This document shows, piece by piece, positions 1 to 9,513 of a DNA stretch of 64,000 bases (positions within the stretch are counted from its first letter, which is position 1; each line of letters begins with the position of its first letter). The notes below the pieces were generated by a model, which saw nothing but the letters and a program-made list of their open reading frames with translations, had not been told where the DNA came from and did no database searches. The DNA is from Colwellia sp. MB3u-45 (GTDB lineage Bacteria; Pseudomonadota; Gammaproteobacteria; Enterobacterales; Alteromonadaceae): contig NZ_JACGVC010000049.1 in NCBI RefSeq assembly GCF_014077005.1, positions 310,001 through 374,000 of the forward strand, in the 5' to 3' direction. The translations under genes were made by a program, and so were the position numbers.

Positions 1-2305
1 AAGCACCAATAAGGGCACGAACTCTATTTGGATTCTTTAAGCTAAATAAAGGATGTGCAATAAGTGCCGCTAAATTTTCATAGATAGCCTCCTCATTAAC
101 ACCTGCTTGTATCGCAAACCATTTATCCATGACTAATGCTGTGTCAGACCATTTATGCTCAAAATCTAACATCATATTAGCAAAGTTTTCATGACTATTT
201 TTCGCCGCACAGTTAAGCACAGCTAAAGTGTCGGTCATATTATTTGACTGCTGAAACTGCTTGGTTAATAAAGCTTCTTGGCTACTAAGCGTACTCAAGT
301 AAGATAGGCAAATATTTTTTAATGCCCGTTTACCGATAGCAATACCGTCACTTGCATAATCAGCTTGTATATTTTGCTGATACTGCTGTAAAAAAAATGG
401 TGCTAGTTCTTTTGCTAAAACATGCTTAACACTATCAATGGCGTCAAGTAGAGCGATAGGGTCAACTTCTTCAATATTATCAACTAATTCACTAAAGCTC
501 GGTAATGTTAATTGCTCAGCTTTAAAAGCGGCTGAAATATCGGCGGTTAATATGGTTTTAAAGGCTTGGTATAAATGTTCAGGTAAACTCAACGTCGGTT
601 GCAGCATCAGCTGAGTGATATAGGTTGTTAAGAGTTTTTGCCCTGCATCCCAGCGACAAAAATCATCGTTAGCACGGGTCATAATACATTGTAGGTCTTG
701 ATCCGATTGCGAAAATTGGCTTTTAACCGGTGCAGAAAACCCCGTTAGTAAAGCCAATACAGGTTTCTGGCTAAAAGCTTTAAAAGTCCATGTTTGCTTT
801 TGCTCGGTTAATTGTAGTAACTGCGACTGATTTGGCTGATCATCATTAGCAATTAATTCAATACCAACAGGAATATGCAAGGCAGGATTTTCGCCATTAG
901 TTTGCGCTATGGTTAAGTGATATTCAGACAAGTCTTCGTCAAAGCTTTCGCTAATCTGTAATACAGGCGTTCCTGCTTGGGTGTACCAGCGCTTAAATTG
1001 GCTAAGATCAACACCCGATGCATCTGCCATGGCGCTGATAAAATCATCACATGTCACCGCCATACCATCAAAGCGTTGAAAGTATAGATCTAAACCTTTT
1101 CTAAATTTATCCACGCCAAGCAAGGTATGAATCATACGAATAACTTCAGCACCTTTTTCGTAAACCGTTAAGGTGTAAAAGTTATTCATTTCGATAACTT
1201 TTTCTGGTCGAATCGGATGTGCCATTGGGCCAGCATCTTCGGCAAATTGCAGCGAACGTAACACCCGCACATTTTGAATACGGTTAACTGAAGCTGAATG
1301 CATATCAGCACTAAATTGCTGATCTCTAAATACTGTCAGCCCTTCTTTTAAGCTCAGTTGAAACCAATCTCGGCAAGTAACACGGTTACCGGTCCAGTTA
1401 TGAAAATATTCATGGGCAATAACTGCCTCAACATTAAAGTAATCAACATCGGTCGCGCTAGCTTCATCGGCTAAAACGAATTTACTGTTAAATACATTTA
1501 GACCTTTATTTTCCATCGCGCCCATATTGAAAAAATCAACAGCGACTATCATGTAAATATCAAGATCATATTCAAGGCCAAAGGTTTCTTCATCCCAGTT
1601 CATCGCATGTTTTAACGACGCCATAGCATGATGCGCTTTATGAATATTGCCTTTATCAACAAATATTTCCAAGGCAACGTCACGACCAGAACTGGTGTTA
1701 TAAGTATCTTTTAAAACATCAAAATCACCGGCAACTAAGGCGAATAGGTAACAGGGTTTAGGAAAGGGGTCGTGCCATTGCACAAAATGCTGGCCACTGG
1801 TTAAGTCACCTGCAGCAATCTTATTACCATTAGACAACAAATAAGGAAACTGCGCTTTGTTGGCAATAACTTTGGTGGTAAACGTTGCCATAATATCGGG
1901 ACGGTCGAGGTAATAGCTAATGCGCCTGAAACCTTCCGCTTCACACTGAGTGCAGTAGGCCTCGCCTGACTTAAACAAGCCTTCAAGTGCGGTATTTTCA
2001 ATAGGATTAATTTCAGTAACGATTTCTAGCGTAAATTCGTTGCGATCAATAGCAAGGGTTAAACTGCTATCACTGACGAGATAATCATCACTTGAGAGCG
2101 GTTCATCATCAATCAAAACTGATAATAAAGTTAAGTGCTCGCCATCGAGTATCAAGGGTTGATTATCTGCCACCTTTCGAGTCATGTGCATGCGATTGGT
2201 CACGTGAGTTTTATATTCATCAAGTTTAAAGGTTAACTCAACGGTAGAAATAGAAAAGTTTGCTTCGCTATAGTCAGCTAAATAGCGTGGGGTAAAATCA
2301 CTCAT
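1..2305 (-). CDS. pepN: Aminopeptidase N (C-terminus cut by window edge)
   Basis: Cytoplasmic M1-family zinc metallopeptidase that removes N-terminal residues from peptides. The frame is open from the ATG at 2303-2305 to the window edge, so about 768 of an expected ~870 residues are present and the missing part is the C-terminal end. The substrate-binding GAMEN motif falls at about residue 261. The zinc motif HEYFHNWTGN is at about residue 298, followed by the KEGLTVFRDQ glutamate. These positions match E. coli PepN closely. It lies downstream of nhaC on the same strand and is separated from it by a hairpin terminator, so it probably has its own promoter. Identification is secure. Confidence 0.96.
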   Translation of the reverse strand, partial: MSDFTPRYLADYSEANFSISTVELTFKLDEYKTHVTNRMHMTRKVADNQPLILDGEHLTLLSVLIDDEPLSSDDYLVSDSSLTLAIDRNEFTLEIVTEINPIENTALEGLFKSGEAYCTQCEAEGFRRISYYLDRPDIMATFTTKVIANKAQFPYLLSNGNKIAAGDLTSGQHFVQWHDPFPKPCYLFALVAGDFDVLKDTYNTSSGRDVALEIFVDKGNIHKAHHAMASLKHAMNWDEETFGLEYDLDIYMIVAVDFFNMGAMENKGLNVFNSKFVLADEASATDVDYFNVEAVIAHEYFHNWTGNRVTCRDWFQLSLKEGLTVFRDQQFSADMHSASVNRIQNVRVLRSLQFAEDAGPMAHPIRPEKVIEMNNFYTLTVYEKGAEVIRMIHTLLGVDKFRKGLDLYFQRFDGMAVTCDDFISAMADASGVDLSQFKRWYTQAGTPVLQISESFDEDLSEYHLTIAQTNGENPALHIPVGIELIANDDQPNQSQLLQLTEQKQTWTFKAFSQKPVLALLTGFSAPVKSQFSQSDQDLQCIMTRANDDFCRWDAGQKLLTTYITQLMLQPTLSLPEHLYQAFKTILTADISAAFKAEQLTLPSFSELVDNIEEVDPIALLDAIDSVKHVLAKELAPFFLQQYQQNIQADYASDGIAIGKRALKNICLSYLSTLSSQEALLTKQFQQSNNMTDTLAVLNCAAKNSHENFANMMLDFEHKWSDTALVMDKWFAIQAGVNEEAIYENLAALIAHPLFSLKNPNRVRALIGA

Positions 2306-2367
2306 GCGCATCCTTAATAGAGTACATTGTATCTTGGTTAGAAGTTAACGCCTGTAATAGACATTAA

Positions 2368-2390
2368 AAAGCCTGTATTAAACAGGCTTT
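2368..2390 (-). terminator. Rho-independent terminator of nhaC
   Basis: An 8-bp perfect stem (AAAGCCTG / CAGGCTTT) with a 7-nt loop lies 29 nt past the nhaC stop. On the minus strand it is followed by a short T run. It separates nhaC from pepN. Confidence 0.8.
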
Positions 2391-2418
2391 GTGAATATTT
2401 ATTAATTTTGTAAATTTT

Positions 2419-3876
2419 TTAGTTCTTTGTCACTAGTCTTTTTATCTTAAAGCCCATATAACCATATGTCACGGCTAAAATAGGGTTAATTAAATTAAAG
2501 AAACAATAAAAGATATAATCATAAGATGTTAATGCCATAGCGCCAAACATAAATGCACCACAGGTATTCCAAGGGATTAATGGTGAAGTAATAGTGCCCG
2601 AATCTTCTAATGTTCGGCTTAATACTACTGGGTCTAAGCCTCTTTTTTCATATTCTTCTTTGTACATTCTTCCCGGCATCACAATAGCCATATATTGGTC
2701 GGCTGTGATCAAGTTAGTGCCTATACAAGTTGCTACGGTACTGGCAATTAAGCTACCTGTTGATTTTGCCTTCGCTAAGATTGACTCAACAAATTTTTTC
2801 AACATACCTAAATGCTCTAAAATTGCACCAAAGCTTAATGCGGTAACCACTAGCCAGATAGTATTTAACATACCCGACATACCACCACGGCTTAACAGTT
2901 GATCAATTTCCGCGTTACCTGTGTCGACAACTACGCCGTCAAAAAATGCCGTCCATACTACCATAATAGTGGCTTTAGTTGAATCTACACCTTCTTGAGC
3001 CATGCTAGAAATCAAGTCTTGTTGAAAAATCACCGCCCAAATAGCGCCTAATACCGCACCGATAGCAACCGCTGGAAATGCTGGCATTTTTTTATAAGCC
3101 ATTACTAATAGTAGCAGTAAGGGGATTAAGTTCAAGGCTGATATGTTATAGGTATTTTCCAAGGTACTCGTTAATGACACAATACTATCTGTGTTCCCCA
3201 CCCCTGAAGTAGAATGGTTAAAGCCAATAATAAGAAATAAAATTAGCGCTATGGTAATTGAAGGAATCGTTGTCCATAGCATGTAGCGAATATGAGCAAA
3301 TAATTCACTACCGGCTACCGCAGGGGCTAAATTAGTCGTTTCGGATAATGGCGATAATTTATCACCAAAATAGGCGCCTGATATGACGGCACCAGCAGTA
3401 ACCGATGGCGATAATTCAAAGCCGCCAGCAATACCAATAAATGCAACACCTACTGTCGCGGCAGTGGTCCAAGAGCTGCCTATGCTCATCGCTACAACAC
3501 CGCACACTAGGCAGGTTGCGGCATAAAACCAACTGGGGTCTATAATTTTCAAGCCATAATAAACCATCGTAGGCACAGTACCTGATAACAACCATGTACC
3601 AATTAATGACCCTACTGCTAATAAAATTAGCACCGCGCCTAATGAAATTGATATGCCATGGATAATTGATTTTTCCATCTCATGCCATTTATGACCATTT
3701 TTTAGCCCAATCACCGCAGCTACGCCCGTCGCTAAAAACAAGGCTATTTGGTTAGGTCCTGATGATGAACTATCACCAAAAAAAGTTACCGCGGCAATTA
3801 ATAAACAAATAAGGACAACGATTGGAATAAGAGAGTCCAACATAGAAGGTTGTCGCGAAGATTGAGGGTCAGACAT
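2419..3876 (-). CDS. nhaC: NhaC-family Na+/H+ antiporter
   Basis: Inner-membrane sodium/proton exchanger, 485 residues, with about a dozen hydrophobic segments typical of the NhaC/ion-transporter superfamily. Supporting sequence includes a GSLIGTWLLSGTVPTMVYYG segment, an SSWTTAATVG segment and GAYFGDKLSPLSETTNLAP, which is a hallmark of NhaC proteins. A second half carries ITADQYMAIVMPGRMY and SGTITSPLIPWNTCG. It probably expels Na+ and helps pH homeostasis, as expected for a marine bacterium. Substrate (Na+ or Na+/malate-lactate exchange) cannot be decided from sequence alone. It is monocistronic, with a terminator downstream. Confidence 0.9.
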   Translation of the reverse strand: MSDPQSSRQPSMLDSLIPIVVLICLLIAAVTFFGDSSSSGPNQIALFLATGVAAVIGLKNGHKWHEMEKSIIHGISISLGAVLILLAVGSLIGTWLLSGTVPTMVYYGLKIIDPSWFYAATCLVCGVVAMSIGSSWTTAATVGVAFIGIAGGFELSPSVTAGAVISGAYFGDKLSPLSETTNLAPAVAGSELFAHIRYMLWTTIPSITIALILFLIIGFNHSTSGVGNTDSIVSLTSTLENTYNISALNLIPLLLLLVMAYKKMPAFPAVAIGAVLGAIWAVIFQQDLISSMAQEGVDSTKATIMVVWTAFFDGVVVDTGNAEIDQLLSRGGMSGMLNTIWLVVTALSFGAILEHLGMLKKFVESILAKAKSTGSLIASTVATCIGTNLITADQYMAIVMPGRMYKEEYEKRGLDPVVLSRTLEDSGTITSPLIPWNTCGAFMFGAMALTSYDYIFYCFFNLINPILAVTYGYMGFKIKRLVTKN

Positions 3877-4069
3877 AGATAAATTTACACCTTATTATCT
3901 TAATTATTATAGTGGTTAAATTATTTGTGCTAGTAAGATGCCGACTGTTCGCAGATAGTGCAAGCTATTTTTGACAATAAGCTGCTAACTAGCCCTTTGT
4001 TTATAAGGATTTAAAGAATAATTATGCAGTTATTTCAGGTAAAAATCAGTCGAAGAAACCTGGCACTAA

Positions 4070-4091
4070 AAAGCCACCCTAAGGTGGCTTT
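4070..4091 (-). terminator. Rho-independent terminator of prc
   Basis: A 9-bp perfect stem (AAAGCCACC / GGTGGCTTT) with a 4-nt loop lies about 23 nt downstream of the prc stop. It is followed on the minus strand by TTTTTAGTG. Confidence 0.85.
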
Positions 4092-4113
4092 CATTATTGC
4101 ATCAGTAAAGCAG

Positions 4114-6150
4114 CTATTTTTTGGCAACTTTACCCAGTGACACTAAGTCAAAGGTAATTCTTGCTGTTTCGTCTAAAAACGGGTCTAGTGCTTCTAAATC
4201 TTCTGGTAAGTCATCTAAGTCAGCTACGTTTTCTTTACCCATAACGGTAAGTCGTTCATTCGCACGCTTTAATTGCTTAGCCTTACGACTTTCTCTTTTT
4301 TCTTTGCGCTTGGCTAAGTTTAATGAGATATTTTTATCATCTTTTTCAGCTTTATATTCTGCAATATCAGAGAGTAAATAATTAAACTCTTGATTTTTTT
4401 CAACACGTGAACTGTACAATGAAGTCAAATATGATACATCTTTGCTAATATCATCAAGCTTATTATATTGCGCTTTTGGGATTTGGTCCCAAGGCAAGGC
4501 GTTTTCTTCTTTACTTTCGCCCCAGTCAGCTGGATCTATCGCCGATGGAAATTCAATATCGGGTAATACACCACGGTGTTGGGTGCTACCACCATTAATG
4601 CGATAAAACTTGGCAATCGTAAATTGAATGCTGCCAAACGGTTTTTCGTACAAATCATAGACACGGCCTAGACCTCTATGTTGCTGGACAGTGCCTTTGC
4701 CAAAAGTGTGTTCACCAACAATAATGCCTCGTCCATAATCCTGAATGGCTGCTGAGAATATCTCTGACGCTGAAGCACTGTAGCGATCAACCATAACAGT
4801 CAGTGGCCCGTCATAAAAACTAATACCGTCTTTATCACTGTTAACTTGTACGCGGTTAGCACCATCACGCACTTGTACTACGGGGCCTTTATCAATAAAT
4901 AGCCCGGTAAGTAAAGTTGCCTCTGTTAACGAGCCACCACCATTGCCACGAAGGTCAACAATGATACCAGCCACGTTCTCCTCTTTAAGTTTAGCTATTT
5001 CAAGCTTAACATCGCGAGAAAGATGGTTGTAAAAGCTGGGGATAGTGATCACACCCAGTTTTTTAGTGTTCTCATCACCTTCTTTTTCAAAATAGACTTC
5101 TGATTTTGCCGCGCGATCTTCAAGTTTTATGGTATCTCTAACAATAGAAACCACTTTAATGCTGCTGTCATCTTCTGATTCTGCGCCTAAAACTTGTAAC
5201 CTAACCTTGCTGCCTTTAGGACCTTTGATCAGTTCAACAACATCGTCTAAACGCCAACCAATAACGTCGACAAACTCTTTATCATCTTGTGCAACACCGA
5301 CAATACGATCTTTAGGGTTTAATTCGTTAGATTTATCAGCCGGGCCACCAGAAACCACACTTTGAATAACGGTATAGTCTTCTTCTGCACGTAAAACTGC
5401 ACCAATACCTTCCAGTGATAAATTCATTTCCATTTGAAAACGTTCAGCATTACGGGGAGATAAATATGAAGTGTGTGGTTCAACTACGCGGGCAAAGCTG
5501 TTCATGACGACTTGAAACACATCTTCACTTTCACTTTGCTTTAAGCGTTTAATCGCGTAACGATAACGTTTGCCTAATACTTCTTGAATTTTTTCCCACT
5601 CTTTACCGGCTAACGTTAAATTTAATGCATCATATTTAACTTTTTTACGCCATAACTCGTCTAATTCATCAACAGAGTTAGGCCATTGAGCATCTTCACG
5701 ATCAAAGTCGTAGGATTCATCAAGGTCAAAATCAAAAGGTTTTTCGCTTGCTAAAAGGCTTAGTGCATATTGATAGCGTTCTAATCGGCGTTGTAAATTA
5801 AGGTTGTAAATTTCATAGGCAACATCAAGCTTACCGCGGGCAATAACCGTATCAAATTCATCACGATACTGCTCAAAGCCTTTAACGTCAGCAGCCAGAA
5901 ATACGTTACGAGCGTAATCTAATTGCTTAATATAACGATCAAAAATTTGCTCTGAAAGTAAGTCATCAATTTTTATTTTTTTGTAGTGTGCACGCGTAAA
6001 CTGTGCCGTAATTCGCTTTGTAGAGGCAGCATGTTGACTTTCTGGCGCCAGTATCAATAAGCTTTCATTGTCTACCTTAGTCTCAGCAAAAACTGAGATG
6101 CTGGCAAGTGACAATGATACCGCTATAGCTATACAACAAAATTTATGCAT
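4114..6150 (-). CDS. prc: Tail-specific carboxy-terminal protease Prc/Tsp
   Basis: Periplasmic S41 serine protease that degrades or processes proteins from the C-terminus and takes part in murein hydrolase turnover. The 678-residue length is normal. A signal peptide occupies residues 1-22 (cleavage after VFA). The N-terminal Prc domain is followed by a PDZ domain (around LEGIGAVLRAEEDYTVIQSV). The catalytic serine lies in DRYSASASEIFSAAIQDYG and the catalytic lysine in EHTFGKGTVQQ. A lysine/arginine-rich C-terminal tail follows. proQ lies 15 nt upstream on the same strand, the usual proQ–prc pairing, so the two are probably cotranscribed and end at the terminator downstream. Confidence 0.95.
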   Translation of the reverse strand: MHKFCCIAIAVSLSLASISVFAETKVDNESLLILAPESQHAASTKRITAQFTRAHYKKIKIDDLLSEQIFDRYIKQLDYARNVFLAADVKGFEQYRDEFDTVIARGKLDVAYEIYNLNLQRRLERYQYALSLLASEKPFDFDLDESYDFDREDAQWPNSVDELDELWRKKVKYDALNLTLAGKEWEKIQEVLGKRYRYAIKRLKQSESEDVFQVVMNSFARVVEPHTSYLSPRNAERFQMEMNLSLEGIGAVLRAEEDYTVIQSVVSGGPADKSNELNPKDRIVGVAQDDKEFVDVIGWRLDDVVELIKGPKGSKVRLQVLGAESEDDSSIKVVSIVRDTIKLEDRAAKSEVYFEKEGDENTKKLGVITIPSFYNHLSRDVKLEIAKLKEENVAGIIVDLRGNGGGSLTEATLLTGLFIDKGPVVQVRDGANRVQVNSDKDGISFYDGPLTVMVDRYSASASEIFSAAIQDYGRGIIVGEHTFGKGTVQQHRGLGRVYDLYEKPFGSIQFTIAKFYRINGGSTQHRGVLPDIEFPSAIDPADWGESKEENALPWDQIPKAQYNKLDDISKDVSYLTSLYSSRVEKNQEFNYLLSDIAEYKAEKDDKNISLNLAKRKEKRESRKAKQLKRANERLTVMGKENVADLDDLPEDLEALDPFLDETARITFDLVSLGKVAKK

Positions 6151-6165
6151 TCACATACTCCAAAT

Positions 6166-6951
6166 TTATTCTGTAAAAATATTTTTAACTTGTGTTTTCA
6201 CAACCATACCCGAGTTTAATTGTACGCTAACATCTTTGCCAGAAACTTCTGTAATAACAGCGTCCATTGAAGATTGTCCCAATTGCACTTTGATATTTTT
6301 GCCAACAACAACATTACTTGTTTCAACCGGTTTAAGTGTAACGGTTGGTTTTGCAACTACGCGCTTGGTTGATTTTACCGTATTGAATTTTTCTTTACGG
6401 CTACCATCTGTAGAGTCTTTAGCAACCGGCTTAGTTCCCTTAGCAGCATTACCTTTATAAGGTTTTTTAGCCACTTTGTCTTTAGGTTTTTTGGTACCAA
6501 ACTTTTCTTGGCTTTCTTTTAATGTTTTGCTGGCATAATCTGCTTGTTCTTGATCAATCTCTGCAGAGTCATTACCGTCAATATCAATTCGAAAACAGCC
6601 TAATTTAATCGCTTTCAAATAACGCCAGCTACTTGTGTAATGTCTAAGTGCTTGACGTAGGCGAGTTTTACTTACCGTTTCATCACCAATCAGCTTTTCT
6701 GCTAAATCTTGAAAAATGCCAATTTTTAATGGTTTTGCAGCACCTTCGATAGAAAAACATGCTGGAAATTTTTCCGCCAAATAGCCAATAATTTCTTTTG
6801 TGCTAATACGCTTAACTTCAGCATCAACATTTGGCGTTGTTTCAACCACCGCATCTACTACTGGTGTTGTTTCAACTGCTGCGTCTGCTACTGTTGTTTC
6901 AACTGCCGCGTCTGCTACCACTTTTACTTCACTTTCTATTTTAGTTTCCAT
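6166..6951 (-). CDS. proQ: RNA chaperone ProQ with repetitive N-terminal extension
   Basis: FinO/ProQ-family RNA-binding protein that stabilises small RNAs and mRNA 3' ends. The FinO-like domain spans roughly residues 50-150 (STKEIIGYLAEKFPACFSIE ... ALRHYTSSWRYLKAI). A lysine-rich linker and a C-terminal SH3-like/KOW-type domain follow (GKNIKVQLGQSSMDAVITEV). Compared with enterobacterial ProQ it carries about 48 extra N-terminal residues built from near-repeats of VADAAVETT. The chosen ATG is the only one upstream of the domain, so the repeats are translated if this start is used. It sits between a small unknown gene and prc. Confidence 0.92.
   Translation of the reverse strand: METKIESEVKVVADAAVETTVADAAVETTPVVDAVVETTPNVDAEVKRISTKEIIGYLAEKFPACFSIEGAAKPLKIGIFQDLAEKLIGDETVSKTRLRQALRHYTSSWRYLKAIKLGCFRIDIDGNDSAEIDQEQADYASKTLKESQEKFGTKKPKDKVAKKPYKGNAAKGTKPVAKDSTDGSRKEKFNTVKSTKRVVAKPTVTLKPVETSNVVVGKNIKVQLGQSSMDAVITEVSGKDVSVQLNSGMVVKTQVKNIFTE
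6838..6930 (-). repeat. In-frame ~30-bp degenerate tandem repeat in proQ
   Basis: The DNA encoding the ProQ N-terminal extension contains about three to four diverged copies of a 27-33 bp unit. Each encodes VADAAVETT or a variant such as VVDAVVETTP. The repeats keep the reading frame. Confidence 0.75.
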
Positions 6952-6971
6952 AAATACAACTTTTCAAAATT

Positions 6972-7259
6972 TTAATTCTGCTCTGCTAGATATTGTTCAC
7001 GATTTTCCAACAAATGTCGGCACCAATCATAAATATCTTCACTTTCGATTTCAGCTAAGGCTTCTTGCCCTATCCACGTGTCCCACACCAAAGAAAGCAA
7101 CTGCTCTAAAACCTCTGGTGCAATATCTTCTTCTGCTAAGTCATAAACGGTATGATAAATCTCGTTAATACGCTCAGCAACTATCTCTTCATCACCTTCC
7201 CAATCGCCAACAACGGCTTCTGAAACTAGGTAGTCATGAATAACAATAAATTCTTTCAT
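6972..7259 (-). CDS. Conserved small acidic protein of unknown function
   Basis: A 95-residue, strongly acidic protein. I do not recognise a family. It has no signal peptide or membrane segment, a predicted mostly helical composition, and several aromatic residues (WEGDEE, LVWDTWIGQ, IYDWCRHLLE). Its ATG overlaps the stop codon of the upstream yebR-like gene by one base (TAATG), so translation is probably coupled. proQ follows 20 nt downstream. The arrangement makes it a real gene, probably cotranscribed with yebR and proQ. Confidence 0.7.
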   Translation of the reverse strand: MKEFIVIHDYLVSEAVVGDWEGDEEIVAERINEIYHTVYDLAEEDIAPEVLEQLLSLVWDTWIGQEALAEIESEDIYDWCRHLLENREQYLAEQN

Positions 7260-7735
7260 TAGTTTACCACGCCATGGTTAATCATAACATTTTCAAACAA
7301 ACTAATTATTTTTTCTAATCCTGCTTGATCATCACTATCAAAACGGTTGAACGCTATGCTGTCAATATCAAGCACAGCTATCACTTTCTCGTTCAACCTT
7401 AAAGGTAATACTATTTCAGCATTACTGCTAGCGTCACAAGCAATATGACCGTCAAACGCATGCACATCAGCAACACGTTGTACTGCATTTTTACTTGCCG
7501 CTGTTCCACAAACCCCACGACCTAAAGGGATACGGATACAAGCCACTTTACCTTGAAATGGACCAAGGACAAGTTCGTCATTGATCAAACGGTAAAAACC
7601 AACCCAATTAACATCTGCTAATTGCTCAAATAACAAAGCACTGACGTTGGCCATATTAGCAATCACATCAGTTTCATCACTGATCAAGGCTTCAACTTGC
7701 TTATATAAGTCACGATAAAAGGTGTTTTTTGTCAT
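7259..7735 (-). CDS. msrC: Free methionine-(R)-sulfoxide reductase (GAF domain, YebR/MsrC)
   Basis: Cytosolic GAF-domain enzyme that reduces free L-methionine-(R)-sulfoxide with thioredoxin. The 158 residues form a single GAF domain. The expected cysteines are visible in KVACIRIPLGRGVCGTAA and DGHIACDASSNAEIVLP, and the C-terminal LDIDS motif is present. It is the first gene of a four-gene minus-strand run (msrC, small acidic gene, proQ, prc). Its start is preceded at some distance by a strong inverted repeat at 7773-7803. Confidence 0.9.
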   Translation of the reverse strand: MTKNTFYRDLYKQVEALISDETDVIANMANVSALLFEQLADVNWVGFYRLINDELVLGPFQGKVACIRIPLGRGVCGTAASKNAVQRVADVHAFDGHIACDASSNAEIVLPLRLNEKVIAVLDIDSIAFNRFDSDDQAGLEKIISLFENVMINHGVVN

Positions 7736-7772
7736 TAATGAAGATGCCTACAATAAAAACGCATAACATACC

Positions 7773-7803
7773 CTGATAGCGCAGAAAACTAAAGCGCTAT
7801 CAG
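7773..7803. other. Perfect 10-bp inverted repeat upstream of msrC
   Basis: CTGATAGCGC and its exact reverse complement are separated by 10-11 nt. No T-tract follows on either strand, so it is not a classical terminator. It lies 38 nt upstream of the msrC ATG, within its leader or promoter. Confidence 0.6.
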
Positions 7804-8206
7804 CAGCAATTCGCAATTATCTAGCAATTTTATGATAAATATTAACTTTAGTGGCGCATTTATCATTTTTTCATCGTTAAATCGTCTACTACTCGCTTTT
7901 TGATATATTTCTTTAAGCTTTTATTTTGCCAACCTTGATGATTATTTATTTACGGTTTAGCAACCATCTCTTTATATAAATAGTGTCATATTGCTCAACA
8001 GCCATAGGTTTTATTTTTGCCATAGCCAATAGATAAATCATGCATGCTTACATAACTCTCAGTCAATAGCACAATATAGCAGCATAGAGTCGAACAATAG
8101 CGAGCTATTGTAATGACGCATAGCAATTAATTAGTCTCACGTAAATGCCTTAAAAAATTTTTATAGATAACAACTTTTATAATAAAAAAATCTTGTGCAT
8201 TAACAA
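7804..8206. other. Non-coding AT-rich spacer
   Basis: About 400 bp between msrC and the prpF terminator. I see no convincing ORF or RNA. A short palindrome (CAATAG CGAG CTATTG) occurs near 8095. Confidence 0.5.
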
Positions 8207-8240
8207 AAAGCACTATCAAAAGCATTACTGATAGTGCTTT
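8207..8240 (-). terminator. Terminator of the prp operon after prpF
   Basis: A 12-bp stem (AAAGCACTATCA / TGATAGTGCTTT) lies about 40 nt past the prpF stop. It is followed on the minus strand by TTTTGTTAATG. Confidence 0.8.
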
Positions 8241-8278
8241 ATTAAAGCCTTTATGGCTGATCAAAGCCAGTAATGAAC

Positions 8279-9472
8279 TTAAAACGAATCCGCAGGAATA
8301 CGCACCCAACCTTCCATTAATACCCGAGCACTGCGGCTCATAATGGCTTTATTTACCGTCCACATACCATCAACCTTTGATGCTTGAGCACCCACTTTAA
8401 GGGTGCCCGATGGGTGACCAAAAACAACAGCGTCACGTTCGCCACCGCCAGCGGCTAAATTCACTAAGGTGCCTGGAATTGCGGCTGCAGTGCCAATAGC
8501 CACGGCTGCCGTGCCCATCATTGCATGATGTAACTTACCCATAGATAAAGCACGAACATGTAGGTCTATATCCGTTGCACAAACCGCTTTACCACTTGAT
8601 GTTACATAGTCTTTAGCGGCACTGACAAAAGCCACTTTTGGGGTATGTTGACGTGCAACGGCTTCAGATACATCATTTATCAGACCCATTTTAATTGCGC
8701 CAGCAGCACGAATAGTTTCAAAACGTGCTAATGCCGCTTCATCATTATTAATCGCCTCTTGTAATTCCGTACCTGTGTAGCCTATATCTTCAGCATTTAA
8801 GAAAATAGTGGGAATACCAGCACTGATCATAGTGACTTTAACTGTAGCTGCTTTAAAAGTACCTATCGCGGGAACTGCTAGCTCATCAACTACATTACCT
8901 GTCGGAAACATAGCTTCACTAGGGTCAACAGGCGCTATAAATTCTACTGGTACTTCTGCAGCAGGAAAGGTTACGCCATCAAGTTCAAAGTCACCAGTTT
9001 CTTGTACTTGCCCATGCGTAATAGGCACGCGAGCAATAATCGTTTTGCTAATGTTTTTTTGCCAAATACGTACCGTACAAATACCATTTTCCGGAATACG
9101 GCTAGCAGCAACTAAACCCGACATAATGGCAAATGAGCCCACTGCAGCGGTCAAATTCCCACAATTACCACTCCAATCAACAAACGCTTTATCTATCGCC
9201 ACTTGACCAAATAAATAGTCAACGTCGTGATCTACCACAGCACTTTTAGCCAAAATAACGGTTTTACTGGTACTTGATGTAGCCCCACCCATACCATCGG
9301 TTTGTTTACCGTAGGGATCTGGACTACCAATAACTCGAAGTAGCATATTATCACGAGCTTGCCCCGCTATTTGGCAACGCTCTGGCAAGTCAGTAAGATT
9401 AAAAAATACACCTTTTGACGTACCACCTCGCATATAGGTTGCGGGGATTTTTATTTGAGAAACTGAAGACAT
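8279..9472 (-). CDS. prpF: 2-methylaconitate cis-trans isomerase PrpF
   Basis: Isomerase that works with AcnD to convert 2-methylcitrate to cis-2-methylaconitate. It replaces the PrpD route. The protein has 397 residues and a PrpF/diaminopimelate-epimerase fold. The N-terminal MRGGTSKGVFFN and the DGMGGATSSTSKTV segment are characteristic, as is the WSGNCGNLTAAVG motif with its cysteine. It is the last gene of the methylcitrate operon. A 326-bp spacer with tandem repeats and a terminator separates it from acnD, so it may be expressed partly on its own. Confidence 0.93.
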   Translation of the reverse strand: MSSVSQIKIPATYMRGGTSKGVFFNLTDLPERCQIAGQARDNMLLRVIGSPDPYGKQTDGMGGATSSTSKTVILAKSAVVDHDVDYLFGQVAIDKAFVDWSGNCGNLTAAVGSFAIMSGLVAASRIPENGICTVRIWQKNISKTIIARVPITHGQVQETGDFELDGVTFPAAEVPVEFIAPVDPSEAMFPTGNVVDELAVPAIGTFKAATVKVTMISAGIPTIFLNAEDIGYTGTELQEAINNDEAALARFETIRAAGAIKMGLINDVSEAVARQHTPKVAFVSAAKDYVTSSGKAVCATDIDLHVRALSMGKLHHAMMGTAAVAIGTAAAIPGTLVNLAAGGGERDAVVFGHPSGTLKVGAQASKVDGMWTVNKAIMSRSARVLMEGWVRIPADSF

Positions 9473-9513
9473 TTAACACCTCTAAATTTTATCAATATGA
9501 GCCACTTTACTCA

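Noticed and set aside
2921-2930. TGTCGACAA motif within nhaC (and similar GTCGAC words in acnD, rne and glpR)
   Set aside because: These lie inside coding sequence and lack the outer palindromic bases of the operators.
8127-8309. 60-codon minus-strand ORF overlapping the prpF end
   Set aside because: It overlaps prpF and runs through the prpF terminator hairpin, with no ribosome-binding site or family match.
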